Shown here in pieces: positions 15,327 through 23,786 of a stretch of 64,000 nucleotides of DNA (positions are counted from its first letter, which is position 1; each line of letters begins with the position of its first letter). The stretch lies in NCBI GenBank assembly GCA_017651245.1, contig JAGCDQ010000012.1, positions 1-64,000 on the forward strand, in the 5' to 3' direction. Under the pieces are notes generated by a model. It saw only the letters and a program-made list of their open reading frames with translations. It was not told where the DNA came from and searched no databases. The position numbers and the translations under genes are program-made. Source of the stretch: Bacteroidaceae bacterium (GTDB lineage Bacteria > Bacteroidota > Bacteroidia > Bacteroidales > Bacteroidaceae).

Positions 15327-16130
15327 ATGAAAATTAAGGATATCTTAGGTGCCCTTGAAGAGTTCGCTCCTCTGGCCCTGCAAGACGGCTACGATAATGC
15401 GGGATTGCAGATTGGATTAGCAGAGGATGCAGAGGCTACAGGGGTATTGTTGTCTTTGGACGTGACTGAAGAAGTAGTGAATGAGGCAGTCCTTCGTGGT
15501 TGCAACCTCATCGTGAGTCACCATCCGTTGATGTTCCACCCCGTGAGTTCTTTTTCGGGAAAGACGCATGTGGAACGTGCCATTTTGAAGGCTATCAAGA
15601 ATGATATTACTGTTTATGCAGCCCACACCAATCTGGATGTGGCTTATGGTGGCGTGAACTTCAAGATTGCCGAGAAGCTTGGGCTTCAGAAAGTAGAACT
15701 GCTCTCTGAGCGTGAAAGCTACACCGTTGGTGGCAAGACGTTCATGGCTGGTGAAGGTGTCATTGCCACGCTTCCCGCTGCCGTTTCAAAGAAGGAGTTC
15801 ATGGAGCAGGTGAAGGAGGTGTTCCGTCTGAAGTCGTTGCGTGTCAACGAAGCTAACCCTAAGAGCATCAAGCGAGTGGCACTTTGTGGCGGTTCTGGCG
15901 CATCGCTCATTCCATTGGCAATAGAGAAGGGCGCAGATGTGTTCATCACGGGCGAAATAGGCTATCATCATTTCTTTGGCTTCGAGAAAGATATCCTCTT
16001 GCTGGAGGTGGGACACTATGAGAGTGAGCAGTACACCGTCGAATTGATGCGTGACATCATCACTCGTTTTGCTCCGTCACTCCATGTGTGCAAAGCTGAA
16101 ACAAACATTAATCCGATCACATATTTATAA
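15327..16130 (+). CDS. Nif3-like dinuclear metal centre hexameric protein
   Basis: A 267-residue protein of the YbgI/Nif3 family (often named GTP cyclohydrolase 1 type 2 homologue). Metal-binding residues are visible in LIVSHHPLMFHP (about residue 67), YAAHTNLDVAYGGVN (about 104) and, near the C-terminus, LEVGHYESEQYTVE. Members form hexameric toroids with two metal ions per active site; the substrate is unresolved. I start at the ATG at 15327 (MKIKDILGALEEFAPL), since the upstream reading overlaps the promoter. The next gene, a zinc-ribbon protein, follows by 16 nt, an arrangement common in Bacteroidetes. Confidence 0.9.
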   Translation: MKIKDILGALEEFAPLALQDGYDNAGLQIGLAEDAEATGVLLSLDVTEEVVNEAVLRGCNLIVSHHPLMFHPVSSFSGKTHVERAILKAIKNDITVYAAHTNLDVAYGGVNFKIAEKLGLQKVELLSERESYTVGGKTFMAGEGVIATLPAAVSKKEFMEQVKEVFRLKSLRVNEANPKSIKRVALCGGSGASLIPLAIEKGADVFITGEIGYHHFFGFEKDILLLEVGHYESEQYTVELMRDIITRFAPSLHVCKAETNINPITYL

Positions 16131-16146
16131 TCATATTTAATAAGTA

Positions 16147-16965
16147 ATGGCAAAGAAAAAAGAGAATCCTTCCGAGATGCCTGTGGAAGATAGACTGAAA
16201 AATCTCTTCCAATTACAGACCATCTTGACGGAGATTGACCGCATTCGTACCTTGCGTGGTGAACTTCCTCTCGAAGTGGAAGACCTTGAAGACACCATTG
16301 AGGGACTGAAGACACGTATTAGCAAGACGGAGGCTGAAATAGCAGACCTTCGTGCGAAAATCAATGAACACAAGGGCAAGATTGAGTTGGCAAACTCGCA
16401 ACTTGCTACCTACAAGGAGCAGATGGACAACGTGCGCAACAACCGCGAGTACGACCTGCTGAACAAGGAAATCGAGTTCCAGACGCTGGAAGTAGAGCTT
16501 TGCAACAAACGTATTCGTGAGGCACAAACTCTGGAGAAGGGTAGAGAAGAAGTCCTCGCCAAGAGTAAGGAAGAGTTGGACGGTCGTGTGCAAGACCTTG
16601 AGGTGAAAAAGAACGAACTTGATGAGATCGTGGCTGAAACAAAGGCCGACGAGGAAAAGCTTCGTGAGAAGGCAAAGAACCTCGAGACGCTCATTGAACC
16701 ACGCCTTTTGCAGAGTTTCAAGCGTATCCGTAAGAACAGCCGTAACGGTCTTGGCATTGTGTATGTGCAGCGTGATGCTTGCGGTGGTTGTTTCGCAAAG
16801 ATTCCACCACAGCGTCAACTTGATGTGCGCATGCGTAAGAAGGTGATTGTATGTGAATATTGTGGACGTATCCTGATTGACCCCGAATTGGCAGGTGTGA
16901 AAACCGATGCTCCAACGGAGGAAAAGCCAAAGCGTCGTTCACGTCGCAAGAAAGAAGAAGAGTAA
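16147..16965 (+). CDS. Coiled-coil protein with C4-type zinc ribbon
   Basis: A 272-residue protein. Residues 10-190 are a long charged coiled coil (LEDTIEGLKTRISKTEAEIADLRAKI and similar). The C-terminal part carries the zinc ribbon ACGGC...CEYCGR (about 215-245), followed by a basic tail (KPKRRSRRKKEEE). This is the CT398/CsdA-like architecture, proposed to bind nucleic acids or protein partners; function is unproven. It is cotranscribed with the Nif3-like gene. A hairpin terminator lies inside the 3' end of the convergent gene (17016-17056). Confidence 0.85.
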   Translation: MAKKKENPSEMPVEDRLKNLFQLQTILTEIDRIRTLRGELPLEVEDLEDTIEGLKTRISKTEAEIADLRAKINEHKGKIELANSQLATYKEQMDNVRNNREYDLLNKEIEFQTLEVELCNKRIREAQTLEKGREEVLAKSKEELDGRVQDLEVKKNELDEIVAETKADEEKLREKAKNLETLIEPRLLQSFKRIRKNSRNGLGIVYVQRDACGGCFAKIPPQRQLDVRMRKKVIVCEYCGRILIDPELAGVKTDAPTEEKPKRRSRRKKEEE

Positions 16966-16997
16966 GCTTGTTGTGGGCGATGCATTCGCTCCCAACC

Positions 16998-17453
16998 TTA
17001 CAAGATTTCCTCATACGAGGGTATGTCTTCCACGAAGGCATACCCTCCATTTTTTATGTCCACCTTGCAACAGTAGTGCTTCATTCCGTTGCTCACTACC
17101 AACCATTCCACTTCCAGCACCATGTTGTATCGGCATATCTGCTCAAACACCTTTTGTGTGATTTCCACATCAGGACGCTTGTATTCCACAATCATTCGTG
17201 GCTTCATTCCTTCCTGCCGATACACCACCGTGTCACATCTTCGGCTCATTCCGTTCAGCGTCACAGCCACTTCATTTGCCATGAGTGTCTTAGGAAACCC
17301 TTTCTGCTCCATTAGGAAATGTACAAAATGTTGTCGCACCCACTCTTCAGGAGTGAGTGCCACAAACTTTTGGCGAAGAACATCCAATATCTTCACCATT
17401 CCGTCTATCTTCTTGATGTTTGCCTGAAATGTCGGCAAATTCAATGGCTGCAT
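16998..17453 (-). CDS. Orphan type I restriction HsdR N-terminal-like nuclease domain
   Basis: A 151-residue protein matching the N-terminal endonuclease domain of type I restriction enzymes (HSDR_N-like), without the helicase part. A PD-(D/E)xK-like core is visible: CDTVVYRQ (Asp) and MIVEYKRPDVEITQK (ExK), preceded by PEEWVRQHFVHFLMEQKGFPKTLMANE. Stand-alone copies are widespread in Bacteroidetes and not tied to hsdMS genes; their role is unknown. The start is the ATG at 17451-17453; a GTG just before it would add one residue. It follows the hypothetical gene at 17458-17808 with almost no gap, so the two are probably cotranscribed. Confidence 0.7.
   Translation of the reverse strand: MQPLNLPTFQANIKKIDGMVKILDVLRQKFVALTPEEWVRQHFVHFLMEQKGFPKTLMANEVAVTLNGMSRRCDTVVYRQEGMKPRMIVEYKRPDVEITQKVFEQICRYNMVLEVEWLVVSNGMKHYCCKVDIKNGGYAFVEDIPSYEEIL
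17016..17056 (+). terminator. Terminator of the Nif3/zinc-ribbon operon
   Basis: GGGTATG (17019-17025) pairs with CATACCC (17039-17045), with an inner CTTC/GAAG pairing, followed by TCCATTTTTT. It lies within the last codons of the convergent gene at 16998-17453. Confidence 0.6.
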
Positions 17454-17457
17454 CACC

Positions 17458-17808
17458 TTACCATTGGATTTTGAAGCCAGAGAATTTCTCGGGATAGCGT
17501 GTATAAATCATGTTGATAAGGGCAGCGGTAAGATGCAGTTTGGTTTGGCGACCAGGGGTGTAGCCCTCTCGCCAAATCTGCTTCAAACAGACATTTGCAC
17601 CAGATTCATGGATATAGAACTTGATGCGCTTGTTGTCTTCGGTGACATCTTTTTCGGTATAATGGTAAATACATGAGCTTTCGGTACCTTTGACGGGTCT
17701 CAGACAATGGTACCAATCTTCCACTTTCTTTCCGCTGACGTCATCGAGAATCTCGTTTGTCAAATCAATCGCAGCCTGTTCGCTCTCTGTTTCTATTAAA
17801 AGTTTCAT
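17458..17808 (-). CDS. Conserved hypothetical protein
   Basis: A 116-residue soluble protein starting MKLLIETESEQAAIDLTNEILDD. I do not recognise the family. It appears mixed alpha/beta without signal peptide or membrane segments, with YHYTEKDVTEDNKRIKFYIHES and NVCLKQIWREGYTPGRQTKLHLT in the middle. The start is the ATG at 17806-17808. It lies immediately upstream of the HsdR_N-like gene on the same strand, which is the only functional hint. The tRNA-Gln gene and its terminator lie upstream. Confidence 0.6.
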   Translation of the reverse strand: MKLLIETESEQAAIDLTNEILDDVSGKKVEDWYHCLRPVKGTESSCIYHYTEKDVTEDNKRIKFYIHESGANVCLKQIWREGYTPGRQTKLHLTAALINMIYTRYPEKFSGFKIQW

Positions 17809-17892
17809 GGACTATATAGGTTTTTAGTGGTTGCAAATATACGGTTTTTCTGTAATAAAAAAAGAAAAATAGTGAAATTTTTTTCAGGGAAA

Positions 17893-17927
17893 TATAAAAA
17901 AAGGCTCTTGAATGTCTCAAAAGCCTT
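17893..17927 (-). terminator. Terminator of tRNA-Gln
   Basis: Arms AAGGCTCTTGA (17901-17911) and TCAAAAGCCTT (17917-17927) pair with one G-T; on the minus strand the stem is followed by TTTTTTT. It starts 13 nt after the tRNA 3' end. Confidence 0.8.
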
Positions 17928-17939
17928 CTTTCTGCTAGT

Positions 17940-18010
17940 TGGGATACCCGGGCTCGAACCAGGAATAACAGGACCAGAATCTGTTGTGTTGCCAATTACA
18001 CCATATCCCA
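17940..18010 (-). tRNA. tRNA-Gln (anticodon CTG)
   Basis: On the minus strand a 71-nt cloverleaf runs from TGGGATA to TATCCCA, a perfect 7-bp acceptor stem. The T loop is GGTTCGAGC, and the anticodon loop TTCTGGT gives anticodon CTG, reading CAG glutamine codons. The anticodon stem ACAGA/CCTGT has an A-C mismatch at its loop end (31-39). CCA is not encoded. Confidence 0.9.
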
Positions 18011-18191
18011 ATTTTCTTTCAGCAATGTCTGGAAAAGTACCCCCCTTCCTGAATTGCGATGCAAAGGTAGTGCTTTTCTTGAAACTGACAAAGGGTTTGG
18101 GACTTTTTTTTCTCAGAAAGAACATTTTTCTCTTTTTAGAGGAGAAAAGCCGATGGAAATGTGTACCTTTGTGGGCAGAAAACTGAAGAAA

Positions 18192-18977
18192 ATGGATAAA
18201 CTTATATTTATTAGCAATGATGATGGCTATGATGCGGAAGGCATCAAGCAGTTGGCGGAGATGGCGAGGGAATTCGGCGATGTGTTTGTGGTGGCACCTG
18301 ATGGAGGAAGGAGTGGTTCAAGCATGAGTATTAGCAGCCATAGTCCTGTGAGGAATACATTCATTTGTCATGAGGAGGGGAGTGAGACGAGGGGAAGTTT
18401 GACGGTGTGGGCGTGTACGGGTACGCCGAACGACTGCACGAAGATGGCGTTTGAGAAGTTGCTGCCGAGGCATCCCGACTTGGTGCTGGGTGGCATCAAT
18501 CATGGTGACAACTGTGCGGTGAATGCACATTATTCGGGCACGATGTCCATTGCGCTGGAAGGGTGCATCAAGCATGTTCCGTCGATAGCCTTTTCGAGTG
18601 GTAGGACGGCAGATGATGCGGACTTCAGTTATATGAAGGAGACGGTGCAGAAGATTGTGAAGATGGTGCTGGAAGACGGTTTGCCATTGGAGGTGTGCCT
18701 GAATGTGAATGTACCAGATGTGGAGCCCTTGAAGGGCGTGAGGATTTGCAAGATGGGGTTGGGTGACTGGCATGAGGAATGGGAGGAGAGAGACCATCCG
18801 AGAGGGGGAAAGTATTATTGGATTGCAGGCTACTATGCCCCGCATGATGAGCATGACGAGGAGAGTGACACGTGGGCGTTTGAGCATGGTTATGTGGCGG
18901 TGACTCCGTTGCAGTTGGACATGACGGCGTATGGATTCAGGGAGAAGATGAAGGCTCAGCTGGGAATTAAGGAATAG
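18192..18977 (+). CDS. surE: 5'/3'-nucleotidase SurE
   Basis: A 261-residue SurE phosphatase acting on nucleoside monophosphates. The metal-binding motif FISNDDGYDAEGI lies at the N-terminus, followed by VVAPDGGRSGSSMSIS (phosphate and metal-binding Ser) and GGINHGDNCAVNAHYSGTM with the catalytic Asn. The start ATG at 18192 (MDKLIF) is chosen because family members begin directly before this motif; a TACCTTTG -7 element lies at 18164-18171. The lpxB gene follows 2 nt after the stop, so the two are cotranscribed. Confidence 0.93.
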   Translation: MDKLIFISNDDGYDAEGIKQLAEMAREFGDVFVVAPDGGRSGSSMSISSHSPVRNTFICHEEGSETRGSLTVWACTGTPNDCTKMAFEKLLPRHPDLVLGGINHGDNCAVNAHYSGTMSIALEGCIKHVPSIAFSSGRTADDADFSYMKETVQKIVKMVLEDGLPLEVCLNVNVPDVEPLKGVRICKMGLGDWHEEWEERDHPRGGKYYWIAGYYAPHDEHDEESDTWAFEHGYVAVTPLQLDMTAYGFREKMKAQLGIKE

Positions 18978-18979
18978 GA

Positions 18980-20092
18980 ATGAAGTATTACTTGATAGCA
19001 GGAGAGGCTTCGGGCGACTTGCACGCTTCGAATCTGATGGCGGAACTGAAACAGCAGGATGTGGAGGCTGAGTTTCGCTTCTATGGTGGTGACAAGATGG
19101 CTGCCGTGGGGGGTGTCTTGGTGAAGCATTACCGTGAGCTTGCCTATATGGGTTTCATTCCTGTGCTGGTGCATTTGCCTCAGATTCTGCGGAATATGCG
19201 ACAATGCAAGGCGGATATTGAGGCGTGGAGACCCGATGTGGTGATACTGGTGGATTATCCTGGCTTCAATCTCGACATTGCGAAGTATGTGCACCAGAAA
19301 GGCATCTGCAAGGTGTTCTACTATATCAGCCCGAAGATCTGGGCTTGGAAAGAGTATCGCATCAAGAACATCAAGCGGGATGTGGATGCGTTGTTCTCCA
19401 TTCTGCCTTTCGAGGTGAAGTGGTTTGAGGAGAGAGCGTACAAGGTGCATTATGTGGGTAATCCTTGCGTGGATGCGGTGGAGAATTGGAAAGCCACCCT
19501 ATCTTCGAAAGGGGAGGAGGTCCGTAAGCAGATTGCGATATTGGCAGGAAGCCGAAAGCAAGAAATCAAGGATAATTTGCGGATGATGCTGGAGTGTGCG
19601 GCGACGTTTGAGGGGTACAAGTTGGTGATTGCTGGTGCGCCCAACATGGATGAGGCTTATTATCGGAAGTATATCCCCAAGGGAATGGAGGTGGAGATAC
19701 GGTTCGGACAGACCTATCAGGTGTTGAGTGAATCGGCGGCGGCGTTGGTCACTTCGGGTACAGCCACGCTGGAAACAGCCATTCTACGAGTGCCTCAGGT
19801 GGTGTGCTATGCCACGCCTGTGGGAAAATTCATCTCATGGTTGAGGAGCAAGGTGCTGAAGGTGAAGTACATCTCGCTGGTGAATCTCATCGTGGATCGG
19901 GAGATTGTGCAGGAGCTGGTGGCTGACCGCATGACGAGGGAAAACATCATCCAATGTCTGGGCGACATCCTGCCTGGAGGTAGTGCCCGTCAGCAGATGT
20001 TGGACGATTATGAGGAGATGAACCGCATCTTGGGTGGTGCTGGTGCGAGCAGAAGGGCTGCTGAGGGAATGGTGAGGGAGTTGAAAATTTAA
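18980..20092 (+). CDS. lpxB: Lipid-A-disaccharide synthase
   Basis: A 370-residue GT19 glycosyltransferase that joins UDP-2,3-diacylglucosamine and lipid X to make lipid A disaccharide at the inner face of the inner membrane. The N-terminus MKYYLIAGEASGDLHASNLM is the family signature, and RFYGGDKMAAVGG, VDYPGFNLDIAKY, YYISPKIWAWKEYRIKNIK and LVTSGTATLETAIL are all conserved LpxB motifs. The start ATG is 2 nt after surE. The pairing with surE is common in Bacteroidetes. Confidence 0.95.
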   Translation: MKYYLIAGEASGDLHASNLMAELKQQDVEAEFRFYGGDKMAAVGGVLVKHYRELAYMGFIPVLVHLPQILRNMRQCKADIEAWRPDVVILVDYPGFNLDIAKYVHQKGICKVFYYISPKIWAWKEYRIKNIKRDVDALFSILPFEVKWFEERAYKVHYVGNPCVDAVENWKATLSSKGEEVRKQIAILAGSRKQEIKDNLRMMLECAATFEGYKLVIAGAPNMDEAYYRKYIPKGMEVEIRFGQTYQVLSESAAALVTSGTATLETAILRVPQVVCYATPVGKFISWLRSKVLKVKYISLVNLIVDREIVQELVADRMTRENIIQCLGDILPGGSARQQMLDDYEEMNRILGGAGASRRAAEGMVRELKI

Positions 20093-20102
20093 ATCATATC
20101 AT

Positions 20103-20354
20103 ATGGAATACAAGCCGACATACACGAAAGAAGAGATTAATGAACTGGTGAATTGGTTCACCTCTCACACGTTTGAGAAGGAGATGGACATGGGTCATGG
20201 TGTCTATCTCAATGATGTGGAGCAGGCGATAGGGCCGCTGATGCACATGGCTCGGACGCAATACGAGAACAGGAATTACTCAGGTGCAATTCATTTCCTG
20301 GCGTTGATACAGGATGAATTGATCAGGCAGAACAAAGTGACAGGCGAGAAGTGA
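20103..20354 (+). CDS. Small conserved hypothetical protein
   Basis: An 83-residue soluble protein (MEYKPTYTKEEINELVNWF onward) with predicted helices and many acidic/aromatic residues; I do not recognise the family by name. It starts 10 nt after lpxB and is followed by a terminator, so it is the last gene of the surE-lpxB transcript. No motif suggests an enzymatic role. Confidence 0.7.
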   Translation: MEYKPTYTKEEINELVNWFTSHTFEKEMDMGHGVYLNDVEQAIGPLMHMARTQYENRNYSGAIHFLALIQDELIRQNKVTGEK

Positions 20355-20376
20355 TGTGCTTCCCGCCTGTTTCTTT
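20341..20376 (+). terminator. Terminator of surE-lpxB operon
   Basis: Arms CAGGCGAGAAG (20341-20351) and CTTCCCGCCTG (20359-20369), with one mismatch, followed by TTTCTTT. It lies between convergent genes. Confidence 0.7.
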
Positions 20377-20381
20377 CTATT

Positions 20382-21182
20382 TCAGTTGCTTGATGATTGT
20401 CGGTTGAGTTCTGCCTCCACTCGGTTGGTCAGGTCGATGTAGTCCTGCACGGAGAGTTGTTCGGGGCGTTTGGTGAAGAGTGGGTCGGCAAGCATGGGGG
20501 AGTCCTTCCCGAGGATTTGCTTCATGCCGTTGCGCATCATCTTGCGGCGCATGGTGAAGACAGTCTTGACGATGCGGCGGAACAGCTGTTCGTCACACCC
20601 GAGGCTCTGTTTGTCGTTGCGGGTGAGGCGGATGACGGCGCTCTTCACTTTCGGAGGAGGGTTGAACACGTTCTCGTGCACGGTGAAGAGGTATTCCACA
20701 TCGTACCACGCCTGAATGAGCACGCTCAGCACGCCGTAGGTCTTGCCGCCAGGGGATGCCGCCATGCGTTCTGCCACTTCCTTCTGAATCATGCCAGTGC
20801 AGCAAGGGATGAGGTTGCGGTTCTCCACCATCTTGAAGAAGATTTGGGAGGAGATGTTGTAGGGATAGTTGCCTGTGAGCACGAAGGGCTTTCCGTCGAA
20901 CACCGTCTGCAAGTCCATCTTCAGGAAATCGCCCTCGATGATGTTGTCGCCCAGTTGGGGGAAATGTTCATGGAGGTAGGGCACGGAGTCGAAGTCGATT
21001 TCGACCACTTTGAAGGGGCGTTGTTTGGGGATGATGTATTGGGTGAGCACGCCCATGCCGGGACCCACTTCGAGGACGGGGATGTCGGGGCAGGCATCAA
21101 CGGTGTCTGCTATCCGTTGTGCTACACTGAGGTCGGTGAGGAAATGTTGACCCAAGAATTTCTTCGGTTTTATGCTGTCCAT
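20382..21182 (-). CDS. rsmA: 16S rRNA (adenine-N6,N6)-dimethyltransferase
   Basis: A 266-residue KsgA/RsmA enzyme that dimethylates A1518 and A1519 of 16S rRNA late in 30S assembly. Motifs: KPKKFLGQHFLTD at the N-terminus, VLEVGPGMGVLT (SAM motif I, about residue 36), LTGNYPYNISSQIFFK (motif IV, NxPY) and a C-terminal helical domain (about 190-260). The start is the ATG at 21180-21182. Its promoter (21273-21303) overlaps the start of the divergent flippase-like gene. Confidence 0.95.
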   Translation of the reverse strand: MDSIKPKKFLGQHFLTDLSVAQRIADTVDACPDIPVLEVGPGMGVLTQYIIPKQRPFKVVEIDFDSVPYLHEHFPQLGDNIIEGDFLKMDLQTVFDGKPFVLTGNYPYNISSQIFFKMVENRNLIPCCTGMIQKEVAERMAASPGGKTYGVLSVLIQAWYDVEYLFTVHENVFNPPPKVKSAVIRLTRNDKQSLGCDEQLFRRIVKTVFTMRRKMMRNGMKQILGKDSPMLADPLFTKRPEQLSVQDYIDLTNRVEAELNRQSSSN

Positions 21183-21226
21183 GAAAAAAAATCTTGCTGA
21201 TGGATGATGAATTATGAATTATTTTG

Positions 21227-21234
21227 TAACTTTG
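21227..21234 (+). promoter_or_regulatory. Possible -7 element of the flippase-like gene
   Basis: TAACTTTG at 21227-21234 lies 58 nt before the coding start; no TTG is found at the expected distance. Confidence 0.3.
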
Positions 21235-21272
21235 TCCTTGAAATTGAATTTAGAGTGGAACACTTTGTGCTG

Positions 21273-21303
21273 CAAAGTTACAAATTTTCTTGATGAACAG
21301 CAA
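21273..21303 (-). promoter_or_regulatory. Promoter of rsmA
   Basis: On the minus strand TTG (21303-21301), 20 nt, TAACTTTG (21280-21273). The -33 element lies within the first codons of the divergent gene at 21293, so the two genes may interfere transcriptionally. Confidence 0.6.
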
Positions 21304-22294
21304 CAAAACGGTAAAAAAGGCTATCAATATTGCCTTGCCCTTCGTGTTGGGAGGTGGCATTCTGTGGTGGATGTATCGTGACACGGACTTCAAGGCGATG
21401 GAACAGACGCTCCTGCATGAGATGGATTGGGGGTGGATGTTGTTTTCTTTGGTGTTTGGTGTGACGGCACAGTTGTTTCGGGGCATTCGGTGGAAGCAGA
21501 CCCTGGAACCGCTTGGCGAACATCCTCGCATGATGGATTGCATCCATGCCGTGTTCCTCTCCTATGCCTCCAGCCTCGTGATTCCGCGTAGTGGCGAGCT
21601 GAGCCGTTGCGGCGTGTTGGCGAGATACGATGGTACTTCGTTCCTGAAGTCTCTGGGCACGGTGGTGACGGAGCGGGTGATAGACTCCTTGCTCATCCTG
21701 TTCATCACCTTGGTGGTCATCCTGTCGCAGGTGACAATTTTCTCGTCGTTCTTCGACCAGACGGGCACCAACCTCGGCGACATCTTGCGGGGATTCACCA
21801 CGACGGGTTATGTCGTGACGGCGATCTGTCTGGTGATTACGGTGGCTTTCCTCTGGCTGCTCATGCGTCGGTTCACGTTCATGGCGAAGCTCAAGGACAT
21901 GGCAAACAAGCTGAAGGACGGAATCCTCTCATTGAGTGGGGTGAAGCACAAGGGGCTGTTCGGGTTCTACACGTTGGCGATATGGGTCAGTTATTTCCTG
22001 CACTACTGGATTACCTTCCAGTGCTTCGACTTCACTGCCCACCTCGGTTTTACGGTCGCCATCGTCAGTTTCATCGTGGGGAGCATCTCCGTCATTGTGC
22101 CCACTCCCAACGGGGCAGGTCCTTGGCACTTTGCCGTGAAGACCATCCTGATTCTCTACGGATTGGCAGACACTGATGCCGTCACGTTCGTGCTGATAGT
22201 CCACACCATCCAGACCGCACTCGTGCCGCTTCTGGGCATCTTCTCGCTCGTTGCGCTGAGTTTCCGCACTCCTCACACTCAGAAGACTCTTTAA
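21293..22294 (+). CDS. Lysylphosphatidylglycerol-synthase-TM/YbhN-like flippase family protein
   Basis: A 333-residue integral membrane protein with about eight helices, including INIALPFVLGGGILWWMY, LLHEMDWGWMLFSLVFGVTAQLF, VFLSYASSLVIPRSGELSRC, LLILFITLVVILSQV and IVSFIVGSISVIVPTPNGAGPWHF. The patterns RGIRWKQTLEPLG, PRSGELSRCGVLAR and PTPNGAGPWHFAVK are typical of the LPG_synthase_TM/UPF0104 family, which includes lipid flippases. The substrate here is unknown. The ATG at 21293 (MNSNKTVKKA) is chosen over a TTG one codon upstream. Confidence 0.8.
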   Translation: MNSNKTVKKAINIALPFVLGGGILWWMYRDTDFKAMEQTLLHEMDWGWMLFSLVFGVTAQLFRGIRWKQTLEPLGEHPRMMDCIHAVFLSYASSLVIPRSGELSRCGVLARYDGTSFLKSLGTVVTERVIDSLLILFITLVVILSQVTIFSSFFDQTGTNLGDILRGFTTTGYVVTAICLVITVAFLWLLMRRFTFMAKLKDMANKLKDGILSLSGVKHKGLFGFYTLAIWVSYFLHYWITFQCFDFTAHLGFTVAIVSFIVGSISVIVPTPNGAGPWHFAVKTILILYGLADTDAVTFVLIVHTIQTALVPLLGIFSLVALSFRTPHTQKTL

Positions 22295-22315
22295 ACATTA
22301 TATATAATATAGACT

Positions 22316-23782
22316 ATGAATCCAATTGAAGAACTCTCTCCCAAGGTTGTATGGAAGAATTTCTATGCACTCACCCAGATACCCCGTCCGTCGGGGCACA
22401 CCGAGCAGGTGGCGCAGTTTCTGGTGGACTTCGCCAAGCAGCATGGCGCTGAAGCCTACATCGATGAGGCTGGCAACGTGGTGATGAAGAAGGGTGCCAT
22501 GCCTGGCTACGAAGACCGTGCAGTCACCGTGTTGCAGGCTCACATGGACATGGTTCCGCAGAAGACCAAGGGGTGTGCCCACAACTTCGAGACCGATCCC
22601 CTGGATGTGTATATCGATGGCGAATGGGTCACTGCCCGCGACACCACCTTGGGTGCCGACGACGGCATGGGTGTGGCGGCTGCCATGGCGATCATCGAGG
22701 ATGACAGCGTGGAGCACGGACCTATCGAGGTGCTCATCACCCGCGATGAAGAGACGGGCATGAACGGTGCCTTCGGTCTCAAGGCTGACGAGCTGACGGG
22801 AAAGTACCTCTTGAATCTGGATTCAGAGACAGAAGGCGAAATCACCATCGGCTGCGCTGGTGGCGTGGACATCCTCTGCCACATGGAGTATCAGGAGATG
22901 AACGTGGAGCCAGAGGGCATGCTCTGCTACGACATCGTCATCAAGGGACTCCTCGGCGGACACTCTGGCATCGAGATCCACAAGGGTCGTGCCAATGCCA
23001 ACAAACTCATGGCGCGCCTCCTCTTTGCTGTGGTCAACACCGGCATGGCTTGGCTCTGCTCCTGGCACGGCGGCAACATGCGCAACGCCGTTCCCCGTGA
23101 GTGCGAGGCAAAGGTGCTCGTGCCCCAGGCGATGAAGGAAGAGTTCCTCGCCATGGTGGAGAAGTGCAAGCAGACCTTCACCGAAGAATACAAGGACATT
23201 GAGACCAAGGGCTTCCAGCTCACAGCCGTGCCTGTGGAGGAGATGCCAGCCAAGGCGATTCCTGAGGATATTCAGGAGAACCTCATCAATGCCGTCCTCG
23301 CCGCTCACGACGGCGTGCTGCGCTACACTCCTTCGATGCCCGAGCTGGTGGAGACCTCCTGCAATCTCGCCATCATCGACATTGCCGACGGCAAGGCAGA
23401 AATCATCACCCTCGCCCGCTCTTCGCAGGACAGCATGAAGCAGTATCTCTGCAACCAGTACATCGCCTGCTTCTCCATGGCTGGCATGGACGTGAAGCTC
23501 GAAGGCGGCTACAGCGGCTGGCAACCCAACCCCAAGAGCCCGCTCGTGGCGATGATGTCCGACATCTACCAGAAGATGTACGGCACCAGCCCCGTCGTAT
23601 GCGCCTGCCACGCTGGCTTGGAGTGCGGCATCATCGGCGTGAACTATCCCGACATGGACATGGCAAGCTACGGACCCACCCTTGTGAGTCCTCACACCCC
23701 CAACGAAGCCTGCCACATCCCCACCGTCGAGCGCTTCTACAACTTCACCCTCGAAATATTGAAGAACATCCCAAAACTATAG
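22316..23782 (+). CDS. pepD: Aminoacyl-histidine dipeptidase (M20 family)
   Basis: A 488-residue zinc dipeptidase of the PepD type hydrolysing dipeptides such as Xaa-His. Metal ligands are visible in LQAHMDMVPQK (about residue 80), TLGADDGMGVAAAM (about 115), TRDEETGMNGAFGL (catalytic Glu and ligand, about 145) and NLDSETEGE. A lid/dimerisation domain lies in the middle (GLLGGHSGIEIHKGRANA), and the C-terminal LECGIIGVNYPDMDMASYGPT carries the last ligand region. The start follows the flippase-like gene by 21 nt. The protein is cytoplasmic, with no signal peptide. Confidence 0.93.
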   Translation: MNPIEELSPKVVWKNFYALTQIPRPSGHTEQVAQFLVDFAKQHGAEAYIDEAGNVVMKKGAMPGYEDRAVTVLQAHMDMVPQKTKGCAHNFETDPLDVYIDGEWVTARDTTLGADDGMGVAAAMAIIEDDSVEHGPIEVLITRDEETGMNGAFGLKADELTGKYLLNLDSETEGEITIGCAGGVDILCHMEYQEMNVEPEGMLCYDIVIKGLLGGHSGIEIHKGRANANKLMARLLFAVVNTGMAWLCSWHGGNMRNAVPRECEAKVLVPQAMKEEFLAMVEKCKQTFTEEYKDIETKGFQLTAVPVEEMPAKAIPEDIQENLINAVLAAHDGVLRYTPSMPELVETSCNLAIIDIADGKAEIITLARSSQDSMKQYLCNQYIACFSMAGMDVKLEGGYSGWQPNPKSPLVAMMSDIYQKMYGTSPVVCACHAGLECGIIGVNYPDMDMASYGPTLVSPHTPNEACHIPTVERFYNFTLEILKNIPKL

Positions 23783-23786
23783 AATT

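Noticed and set aside
22823-23716. A 297-codon open frame opposite pepD
   Set aside because: Ala/His/Val-rich shadow of the M20 peptidase gene.
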